The notes beneath the pieces are model-generated. The model did no database searches. It saw nothing but the letters and a program-made list of their open reading frames with translations, and was not told where the DNA came from. A DNA stretch of 6,167 nt, from assembly GCA_039920165.1 (NCBI GenBank), contig JBDSEG010000155.1:1-6167 (forward strand), written 5' to 3'. Both the position numbers and the translations under genes were made by a program. The DNA is from JBDSEG01 sp039920165 (GTDB lineage Bacteria > Pseudomonadota > Gammaproteobacteria > Burkholderiales > Burkholderiaceae_C). Below, piece after piece: positions 1 through 5,321 of this stretch (positions are counted from its first letter, which is position 1; every line of letters begins with the position of its first letter).

Positions 1-1983
1 GCGGCGCTCGCGCACGGCGGCATCTTCGAGCTCGAATTCGAGCGTTTCGATGCCGGCCCGGCATCGGCCGCGGTGCCCTCGGCAAGCCGTCACTGGTATG
101 CGCTGTCGGTGCGCGGCAGCGGCCCGGCCGAGGGCGGGCAGCGCGAGGCGATCGCCGTGCTGTCGGACGTGACGCGGCTGAAGATGCAGCAGATCGAACT
201 CGAACTGCTGCTGCGCGACCGCGAGCTGATGTTCAGCCTGTCCGAGGTGGGCATTGCCTACGTTCGCGAGGACCGCATCCAGCGCGCCAACGATGCGCTC
301 GCGCACCTGCTCGGCTGCACTGTCGACGACCTGAACGGCCTCGAACTGGCCGCGCTGTACCCCGATCCGCGCAGCTTCCAGCGCGCCTTCGAGCGCGAGC
401 AGGTCGCGCTGCAGATGCACGGCCGCTGGAGCGGCGAACGCCAGCTGCAGCGCAGCGACGGCCGCCTCGTGTGGGTCCAGGCGAGCACCCGGCTGGTCGT
501 CGACGGCGATCTGGCGAGCGGCTTCATCGCCTCGTACGTGAATGTCGATGCGCGCCATCGCGCCGAGCGATCGGTCGCGCTGCAGGCCGAGCGGACCCGT
601 GCAATCCTCGATTCGGTGCTGGTCGGCATCGTCACCGTCGGGCCGCAGGGCATCGAGTGGATGAACCGTTCGGCCCGGCGCATGTTCGGCGCCGAGCTGC
701 GCGATTTTCTCGGCCAGCCGATCTCCACCGTCGCGACTGCGGAGCCCGACCACCCGTTTCGCCGCACCCGTTATCTCGAGGATCTGGTCGAGGGCCGCGC
801 CGAAACCTTCGAATGCCGCGTGCTGGCGCGCGACGGGCGCGAGTTCTGGGTCGTCGGCAATGCGGTCGCGACGACGCGCGAGGCGTCGGGGCGCCAGCTT
901 ACGTATGCCTTGCTCGATATCGAACGCCGGCGTCAGGCCGAGGCCGGCATCGCGCAGGCCCAGGCTTCGCTGCAGCGCGTGATCGAGGCCGCCCCGCTCG
1001 CCATCACGCTGCACGATGCGGCGACGCTGAAGGTCCTGCAGATCAACGAGCTTGCCGCGCGCACCCTCGGCGCGACGCCGCAGGCGCTGATCGGCCGTAC
1101 GCCCGAAGAGATGTTCGGCGCGCCGACTGCGGCCGAGCGGCGCGCCCACATGGAGCAGGCGTTGGCATCGAGCCAGCTCATGCTGCACGAATACCGCTTC
1201 ACGCGCGAAGGCCGGGCGCAGGTCTGGGATTCACGCTACCTGCCGCTCGCCTCCCACCCCGGCGGCGCGCCCGACCAGTTGCTGGTGGTTGCCACCGACG
1301 TGACCGAGCAGCGCGCAGCGGCGCAGGCACAACTCGACGCTGCCATCGCGCAGCGCGAAATGTTGGTGAAGGAGGTCCATCACCGCATCAAGAACAACCT
1401 GCAGGGCGTGGCCGGCCTGTTGCAGCAGATCGCCCAGCGCAAGCCCGAAGTGGCCGGCGTGATCGCCGAGGTGGTCGGCCAGGTGCAGGCGATCGCCCAG
1501 GTCTATGGGCTGCAGGTCGGGATGTCGGGGCCGTTGCGCCTGTCGAGTGTGGTCGAGGCGATCGCCGCCTCGGTGCAGCGAACCTTCGGCCGCACCATCG
1601 TCTTCGAGGCGAGCGGTGGCGAGGCGAACGAGTGGGCCTTGCCGGAAGCCGAATCGATTCCGGTCGCGCTGACCCTGAACGAACTGCTGACGAATGCCGT
1701 CAAGCATGCGCGCGACGGCGTCGGCGAGGGCGCGACGGCGCTGCGCTGCACGCTCGAATCGAACGCGGCCGGCGCGCGCATCTGCATCGTCAATCCCGGG
1801 CGGCTGCCCGAGGGATTCGATCTGGCCGCCTACCGCGGCGGCGTGTCCGGCCTCGGCCTGGTGCGCGCCCTGCTGCCGCGGCGCAGCGCGACGCTCGACC
1901 TCTCGCAGCACGGCGCCGAGGTCCGCACCACGGTCGGCTTGGCGCCGCCGGGGCTGGTTCGGCTCGGCTCGGTCACTGTCTGA
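1..1983 (+). CDS. Multi-PAS sensor histidine kinase, HisKA_2 type (5' end missing)
   Basis: The reading frame is open from base 1, so the gene starts upstream; the GTG at 73 lies inside a PAS domain and is not the real start. The visible 660 residues hold the end of one PAS domain (to about residue 70), then three more PAS-like domains (about 75-190, 195-310 and 320-440), each closing with a pattern such as DVT or DIE followed by a charged helix. Next comes a HisKA_2 phosphoacceptor region, LVKEVHHRIKNNLQG, with the His-His pair at 1378-1383, and an ATPase domain with the N-box ELLTNAVKHA near 1681-1710 and a glycine-rich SGLGLV near 1846-1863. The usual Asp of the G1 box is Asn in IVNPGRLPEGFD. 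No membrane segment is visible, so the seen part is cytoplasmic; the PAS domains probably sense a small molecule, redox state or light, which cannot be told from sequence. It very likely phosphorylates the ANTAR regulator encoded 62 bases downstream. Family and partner are firm; the signal is unknown. Confidence 0.95.
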   Translation, partial: AALAHGGIFELEFERFDAGPASAAVPSASRHWYALSVRGSGPAEGGQREAIAVLSDVTRLKMQQIELELLLRDRELMFSLSEVGIAYVREDRIQRANDALAHLLGCTVDDLNGLELAALYPDPRSFQRAFEREQVALQMHGRWSGERQLQRSDGRLVWVQASTRLVVDGDLASGFIASYVNVDARHRAERSVALQAERTRAILDSVLVGIVTVGPQGIEWMNRSARRMFGAELRDFLGQPISTVATAEPDHPFRRTRYLEDLVEGRAETFECRVLARDGREFWVVGNAVATTREASGRQLTYALLDIERRRQAEAGIAQAQASLQRVIEAAPLAITLHDAATLKVLQINELAARTLGATPQALIGRTPEEMFGAPTAAERRAHMEQALASSQLMLHEYRFTREGRAQVWDSRYLPLASHPGGAPDQLLVVATDVTEQRAAAQAQLDAAIAQREMLVKEVHHRIKNNLQGVAGLLQQIAQRKPEVAGVIAEVVGQVQAIAQVYGLQVGMSGPLRLSSVVEAIAASVQRTFGRTIVFEASGGEANEWALPEAESIPVALTLNELLTNAVKHARDGVGEGATALRCTLESNAAGARICIVNPGRLPEGFDLAAYRGGVSGLGLVRALLPRRSATLDLSQHGAEVRTTVGLAPPGLVRLGSVTV

Positions 1984-2039
1984 ACGAGAATCGAACACAA
2001 TCGATTGCGAGCCCAATTCTTCAACCAGCCGACAGTGAC
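1972..2039 (+). repeat. 9-bp inverted repeat bracketing the kinase/ANTAR-regulator junction
   Basis: GTCACTGTC at 1972-1980 is perfectly complementary to GACAGTGAC at 2031-2039, with 50 bases between. The left arm ends exactly at the kinase stop codon (TGA 1981-1983). The right arm ends 6 bases before the GTG start of the regulator, where a ribosome binding site would sit. A smaller hairpin (1989-2006) lies inside the loop. The pairing is seen directly; a regulatory role is inference. Confidence 0.5.
1989..2006 (+). promoter_or_regulatory. Small hairpin with six-base loop in the leader of the ANTAR gene
   Basis: AATCGA (1989-1994) pairs perfectly with TCGATT (2001-2006) around the six-base loop ACACAA. 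The overlapping CAATCGATTG (1998-2007) is itself a perfect 10-bp palindrome, so the strand could fold in two ways or bind a dimeric protein. ANTAR proteins bind two successive hairpins with six-base loops carrying A at position 1 and G at position 4. This loop has the A but a C at position 4, and I find no second hairpin beside it, so it is not a convincing ANTAR target. The AT-rich patch stands out in a very GC-rich region. Confidence 0.35.
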
Positions 2040-2045
2040 GACCCC

Positions 2046-2645
2046 GTGACGCACAAGGCGACGATCCTGGTAGTGGACGACGACCGGCTGGTGCTGGCGA
2101 CGCTCACCCACGGCTTGGCGCAGGCCGGCTACGACGTGATCGACGCCGACAACGGCGACGATGCGATCCTGCTCGCGCGCGAACACCGGCCCGACCTGGC
2201 GCTGCTCGATATCCGCATGGAGGGCAAGAGCGGCTTCGATGTCGCGGCTTATCTGCGCGAGTATTGCCAGACGCCGTTCATGTTCCTGTCCGCGTTCTCC
2301 GATGCCGAGACGATCGCGCAGGCAAAGGCGCTCGGCGCGGTCGCGTCGCTCGTCAAGCCGCTCGATATCGGGCAGATCGTTCCGGCGGTGGCCGCGGCGC
2401 TCGCGGACTCGAAGGCGCGCCGCGATGCTGCGTCGACCGTGGCGACGCCGACACCTACGCCGTTCGCTTCGTCGGACACGCTGGTCGCGATGGCGGTGGG
2501 TGTGCTGATGCACCGTTTTTCACTCGCCCGCGGGCCCGCGCTGGAGCGCTTGCGGCGACTCGCGCAGGCCGACCGGCGCAGCGATTTCGAACAGGCCGAG
2601 CGCGTGCTCGAAGCGATCGAACGGCTCTCGCTGCCGGACGCCTGA
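2046..2645 (+). CDS. Response regulator with ANTAR RNA-binding output domain (AmiR/NasT/EutV-like)
   Basis: This 199-residue protein is a two-component regulator acting on RNA. Residues 5-120 form a receiver: acidic cluster D11-D13, phosphoacceptor D55 in LLDIRM, switch residue S82 and the conserved K104-P105. A Thr/Pro-rich linker (about 121-141, with TPTPTP) leads to an ANTAR domain at 142-196, seen as AVGVLMHRFSL, then ALERLRRLA, then a closing helix. ANTAR proteins bind paired hairpins in nascent mRNA and prevent transcription termination. The start is GTG at 2046: no better in-frame start follows the kinase stop and the receiver begins at once, but no Shine-Dalgarno sequence is visible, so translation may depend on the upstream gene. 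Pairing with a HisKA_2 kinase matches EutW-EutV. Target transcripts are not identifiable here. The Pro-rich linker replaces the coiled coil common in AmiR/NasT proteins. Receiver certain; ANTAR strongly supported by pattern. Confidence 0.9.
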   Translation: MTHKATILVVDDDRLVLATLTHGLAQAGYDVIDADNGDDAILLAREHRPDLALLDIRMEGKSGFDVAAYLREYCQTPFMFLSAFSDAETIAQAKALGAVASLVKPLDIGQIVPAVAAALADSKARRDAASTVATPTPTPFASSDTLVAMAVGVLMHRFSLARGPALERLRRLAQADRRSDFEQAERVLEAIERLSLPDA

Positions 2646-2661
2646 TTCAGCTCGCCCCGCG

Positions 2662-3981
2662 TCAGTCGCGATCGGGCAGCGGCAACGAGAAGTTGAAGCT
2701 CGCGCCGCGGCCGACCTCGGCCTCGGCCCAGATCTCGCCGCCGTGCCGGCGGATGATGCGGCGAACCGAGGCCAGCCCCACCCCCGTGCCCTGGAAATCG
2801 TTGGCGCTGTGCAGGCGCTGAAAGACGCCGAACAGGCGGTCGGCGAAGCGCATGTCGAAGCCGGCGCCGTTGTCACGCACGCAGAACATCGCGTTCTCAT
2901 GCCCTGAGCGCTCGAACCAGATCTGCGCATCGGCCCGCTTGGCGCTGTATTTCCAGGCATTGCCGAGCAGGTTTTCGAGCACCACGCGCAGCAGCGTCGG
3001 ATCGCCCAGCGCCTGCAGGCCTGCCGTGATGTGGACTCGCACTTCGCGCGGCGGCGACTGCCGCTTCAGGTCCTCGATCACATACTGCGCGAGCTGGGTC
3101 AGGTTGACCGGCTGGCGCGCGATCGGCTGCGACGACAGCTTGGACAGCGCGAGCAGCGCATCGATCATCGCGTTCATTCGTGCCGCCGCGCCGAGCACGC
3201 GGTCGAGGTGGTCGTTGCCGATGCGGTCGAGCAGCCGGCCGTAGTCTTCCTTCAGGATGCGCGTGAAGCCCTCGACCACGCGGATCGGCGCGCGCAGGTC
3301 GTGCGAAACCGTATAGCCGAACGCTTCGTGGTCAGCTTCGGACGGTGCCGGCGCGGCATTCACGCTCGGGTCGGCGCTCGCCGCGGCCAGCTCGCGAAAC
3401 GTCCCGACATAGCCGGCGAAATTGCCTTCGGCATCGTTGCGCACGCGCCCGCGCAGGCGCACCGCCACGGCGGCTTCGGTCGGCGCCGCGTGGTGCTGCC
3501 CCGGCACATCGTCGAGCGGCGAGCGGTTGTCGAGTTGCGCCTTGAACGCGGCTTCGTCGTCCGGACGGAACAGATCCCACAGCGGCTTGTGCAGTTCGGC
3601 GGCCGACCATGCCGAGGCGGCGGCGCCGGCCGGCGGGCGCAGCGCGATCAGACGGTGCTCGGCGTCGCTGTGCCATTGCCACACGTCGAGCACGTCGGCC
3701 AAGGCCTGCAGACGCTGGCGCGTCTCAACGAGTTCGCCGGCCGTGTGGCGCAGCCGCCTCAGGCCGAACAGGAGCGCAGCGACCGTCACAACGAAGAAGA
3801 TCCAACCGAGCGCGGCGCCCGTGGCGGCCGGCGACGTTGCTGCGCCGGCAGCGGCTGGCGCGGCGGCGAGGCCGGCGGTCGGCAGCGCCGCCATCGCGAG
3901 CAGCAGCGCCCGACCGCCGATGGCATCGACGATCGCCCCCGAGCCCATGCCGCAAGTCCGACCCCGATCCATTGGATTCAT
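2662..3981 (-). CDS. Membrane-anchored PAS sensor histidine kinase (HisKA/HATPase)
   Basis: A 439-residue transmembrane sensor kinase if translation starts at ATG 3981. Hydrophobic segments at about 25-41 (signal-like) and 58-74, ending in the basic RRLRH, give a short Ala-rich loop of about 15 residues outside the membrane. Residues 90-200 resemble a degenerate PAS domain, with a closing GYVGTFREL. The HisKA H-box is YTVSHDLRAPI, with phosphoacceptor H227 (codon 3301-3303). The ATPase carries N-box ENLLGNAWKYS (336-346), G1 DNGAGFD (370-376), F-box FGVFQRL (384-390) and G2 GTGVGLASV (398-406), so the kinase core is complete. It resembles phytochrome-type HisKA kinases, but no phytochrome domain is present. 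Other in-frame ATGs lie at 3972 and 3948; none has a strong Shine-Dalgarno sequence, so the start is uncertain by up to 11 residues. It ends 16 bp from the convergent ANTAR gene and is divergent from the Hpt/GGDEF operon. It carries no receiver; the GGDEF protein's receiver is a plausible partner by proximity only. Confidence 0.93.
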   Translation of the reverse strand: MNPMDRGRTCGMGSGAIVDAIGGRALLLAMAALPTAGLAAAPAAAGAATSPAATGAALGWIFFVVTVAALLFGLRRLRHTAGELVETRQRLQALADVLDVWQWHSDAEHRLIALRPPAGAAASAWSAAELHKPLWDLFRPDDEAAFKAQLDNRSPLDDVPGQHHAAPTEAAVAVRLRGRVRNDAEGNFAGYVGTFRELAAASADPSVNAAPAPSEADHEAFGYTVSHDLRAPIRVVEGFTRILKEDYGRLLDRIGNDHLDRVLGAAARMNAMIDALLALSKLSSQPIARQPVNLTQLAQYVIEDLKRQSPPREVRVHITAGLQALGDPTLLRVVLENLLGNAWKYSAKRADAQIWFERSGHENAMFCVRDNGAGFDMRFADRLFGVFQRLHSANDFQGTGVGLASVRRIIRRHGGEIWAEAEVGRGASFNFSLPLPDRD

Positions 3982-4059
3982 TGTACGGACCGGGTCTTTC
4001 GCGCCACGCGGGCGCGGACGCTGCGCGCGCCGGCCGCGCCCGTGCAGGCGCAGGTGCAA

Positions 4060-4078
4060 GCGAATGTTCAAGATTCGC
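4060..4078. repeat. Inverted repeat, candidate operator in the divergent promoter region
   Basis: GCGAAT (4060-4065) and ATTCGC (4073-4078) are a perfect 6-bp inverted repeat with a 7-base spacer GTTCAAG. It lies nearly midway between the two divergent starts (about 80 bases from 3981 and about 75 from 4152), and it is AT-richer than its surroundings. The placement fits a dimeric regulator controlling both directions; that role is inference. Confidence 0.35.
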
Positions 4079-4097
4079 GCCCGACTGCCGAAACCCC

Positions 4098-4129
4098 ATG
4101 GCGGGTCCTCGCTTCGGGGACCGCGCCAT
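4098..4129 (+). promoter_or_regulatory. Strong leader stem-loop upstream of the GAF-Hpt gene
   Basis: Two arms, 4098-4111 and 4115-4129, form 14 base pairs around a CTT loop (4112-4114), with one bulged G at 4123 and one G-T wobble (4109/4117). It ends 8 bases before the GAGG ribosome binding site (4138-4141) of the downstream gene. No run of T follows on either strand, so it is not an intrinsic terminator as it stands. It may act in the mRNA leader or as a DNA operator; the pairing is seen, the role is inferred. The in-frame ATG at 4098 lies in its left arm and is a less likely start than 4152. Confidence 0.5.
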
Positions 4130-4137
4130 TGGCCTTC

Positions 4138-4141
4138 GAGG
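4138..4141 (+). promoter_or_regulatory. Ribosome binding site deciding the start of the GAF-Hpt gene
   Basis: GAGG sits 10 bases before ATG 4152. The alternative in-frame ATG at 4098 has no comparable purine-rich sequence before it, and a start at 4152 puts the first hydrophobic helix close to the N-terminus. This favours 4152. Confidence 0.5.
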
Positions 4142-4151
4142 TTGCGCCCGC

Positions 4152-5321
4152 ATGCTGTCCCACCTGTGCCGTCTTTCGTTCTGGCTCGCCGCGCTGGTGG
4201 CGGTGCTGGCATTGATGGCGCCGCCGCAACTCGGAACCTGGCTGACCGGCATGGCGTGCATTGCGACGGTGCTCGCCTGGGGGTTGTGGCGCGCCGGACT
4301 GACGCGGGCGCGGCACGATCGCGCGCTCGACCCCGGCAGCGCGCTCGCCGGCTTCGGCGAGCCGGCGCTCGGCGAGATCGGCCTGCGCGCCGGGCAGGCG
4401 GTCGACGCCGCGCCATCGTTTGACGCCGCGTTGCTCGAGGTCGGCCGCATCTTCAAGAGCGAGCTGGGGCTGCGCGACGTGCGCGCCCTGCGGGTCGAGC
4501 AGGCACGACCCGAATCGGTGGAGATCGCCGAAGTCGTCGAAGGCCGGACCGTGTTCTGCACCGCGGCGCGGCGGGTCCGGCTCGATCCGTCGAGCACCCT
4601 CGCGCGCGCGCTGCGCCTCGGCGAGGTGGTGGTCGGACCGGAGGGCGGTGCCGCGCTGCCGGTGCGGGTCGACGGCCGCACCGTCGCCGTGCTGGAACTC
4701 GGTCCGCCGGTCGTGCCGATGAGCGCATCGGCCTTCGGCGCCCTGCTGGCCCTCGCGCAGGAGCCACTTTCGAGACGTGGTTCGCACCCCGCCCTGTGCG
4801 TGGGCGCCGCCGCGGCGGCGGCGCTGCCGTGCGACGGCGCGCTGCACGACAATGCGGATCGTCCACCGCTCCCTGCCATGGCCATGACGTTTCCCCGCGC
4901 AGACGATCCTTCGACGTCGACGCCGCCGCGCGATCGCGGCGCCGCAGCGTATGCGCGCCCGGCCGCTGCACGCCTCGACGCGGGGGCGCTCGCCAGGTTG
5001 TCCGAACTCGATCCGACCGGAGCCAGTCAGCTGGTGCGGCGGGTGCTGAACGCGTTCACGGCCTCGGCCGCACGCCTGATGCCGCAGTTCGAGGCCGCCC
5101 GCGCCGGCCCCGACCTGGTCGTGCTGCGCTATGTGGCGCACACGCTCAAATCGTCGTCGGCGAGCATCGGTGCGCTCGCGCTGGCGCAGACCTGCGCCGA
5201 GGTCGAGAACTTGATCCGCACGTCCGAGACGCAGGGCCTGGAGCCGCTGCTCGATACCTTGAGCGCGCAGATCGCCGATGTGCTGCGCGAGATCGACGCC
5301 ATGCTGGGACTCCAGGCATGA
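4152..5321 (+). CDS. Membrane GAF-like/Hpt phosphotransfer protein without a kinase core
   Basis: A 389-residue protein. Two hydrophobic helices (about 8-25 and 27-46) with almost no loop between them suggest a membrane hairpin. Residues 85-205 look like a weak GAF sensor domain (FDAALLEVGRIFKSELGL near its start, VRVDGRTVAVLELG near its end). A low-complexity linker of about 69 residues (206-274) includes a six-alanine run. The C-terminal 115 residues are an Hpt domain with VAHTLKSSSASIGA, phosphoacceptor H330 (codon 5139-5141). No HisKA, ATPase or receiver is present, so it cannot autophosphorylate by any known route; it should accept and donate phosphate between receivers. Hpt domains usually occur at the end of hybrid kinases or as small soluble proteins, so a membrane sensor-Hpt form is odd and may derive from a hybrid kinase that lost its core. 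Its stop overlaps the start of the receiver-GGDEF gene (ATGA), making that receiver the likely partner. The Hpt call is firm; GAF is tentative. Confidence 0.87.
   Translation: MLSHLCRLSFWLAALVAVLALMAPPQLGTWLTGMACIATVLAWGLWRAGLTRARHDRALDPGSALAGFGEPALGEIGLRAGQAVDAAPSFDAALLEVGRIFKSELGLRDVRALRVEQARPESVEIAEVVEGRTVFCTAARRVRLDPSSTLARALRLGEVVVGPEGGAALPVRVDGRTVAVLELGPPVVPMSASAFGALLALAQEPLSRRGSHPALCVGAAAAAALPCDGALHDNADRPPLPAMAMTFPRADDPSTSTPPRDRGAAAYARPAAARLDAGALARLSELDPTGASQLVRRVLNAFTASAARLMPQFEAARAGPDLVVLRYVAHTLKSSSASIGALALAQTCAEVENLIRTSETQGLEPLLDTLSAQIADVLREIDAMLGLQA
4805..4820. repeat. Perfect 16-bp GC palindrome within an alanine-coding run
   Basis: Bases 4805-4820 read identically on both strands (CGCCGCCG followed by CGGCGGCG). 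They encode most of the six-alanine run (codons 4806-4823, residues 219-224) in the linker between the GAF-like and Hpt domains. Trinucleotide runs of this kind can slip in whole codons, which would change linker length without breaking the frame. Confidence 0.6.

Larger units (their letters stand above)
3982..4151. promoter_or_regulatory. Divergent intergenic region between kinase and Hpt/GGDEF operon
   Basis: This 170-bp region must hold promoters for both the leftward kinase and the rightward Hpt-GGDEF pair. I see no convincing sigma-70 pair or sigma-54 site on either strand. A TACAAT on the minus strand (3984-3979) overlaps the annotated kinase ATG; if it were a -10 box, the kinase would have to start at ATG 3948, but no good -35 accompanies it. 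The region holds a 6-bp inverted repeat at 4060-4078, a strong hairpin at 4098-4129, and a less meaningful GC-only repeat (GGCGCG 4011-4016 with CGCGCC 4026-4031). Confidence 0.6.

Noticed and set aside
73..75. GTG at 73 as the start of the HisKA_2 kinase
   Set aside because: The frame is open and PAS-like from base 1 (HGGIFELEFERFD), no ribosome binding site precedes the GTG, and starting there would cut a PAS domain.
1231..2016. Long antisense open frame (261 codons) opposite the HisKA_2 kinase
   Set aside because: Its product is rich in Arg, Gln, His and Gly with no recognisable domain, and the opposite strand encodes clear kinase motifs. Long shadow frames are expected at this GC content.
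471..2045. Upstream extension of the ANTAR regulator frame through the kinase gene
   Set aside because: The frame is open but yields an Arg/Ala-rich sequence with no domain and overlaps the kinase. The receiver begins right after GTG 2046.
2646..2661. Terminator between the convergent ANTAR and kinase genes
   Set aside because: The 16-bp gap and its flanks show no hairpin followed by a T run on either strand. Termination there may be Rho-dependent or read through into antisense.
4011..4031. GGCGCG/CGCGCC inverted repeat
   Set aside because: It consists only of alternating G and C in a GC-saturated stretch, where such pairing is expected by chance.
3031..4215. Plus-strand open frame of 394 codons opposite the membrane kinase
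   Set aside because: It is the mirror image of the kinase codons, with an Arg/Gly/His-rich product and no domain.
3982..4416. N-terminal extension of the minus-strand kinase beyond ATG 3981
   Set aside because: The extension is Arg/Pro-rich and low in complexity, crosses the divergent promoter region and overlaps the Hpt gene. The signal-like segment starts naturally after 3981.
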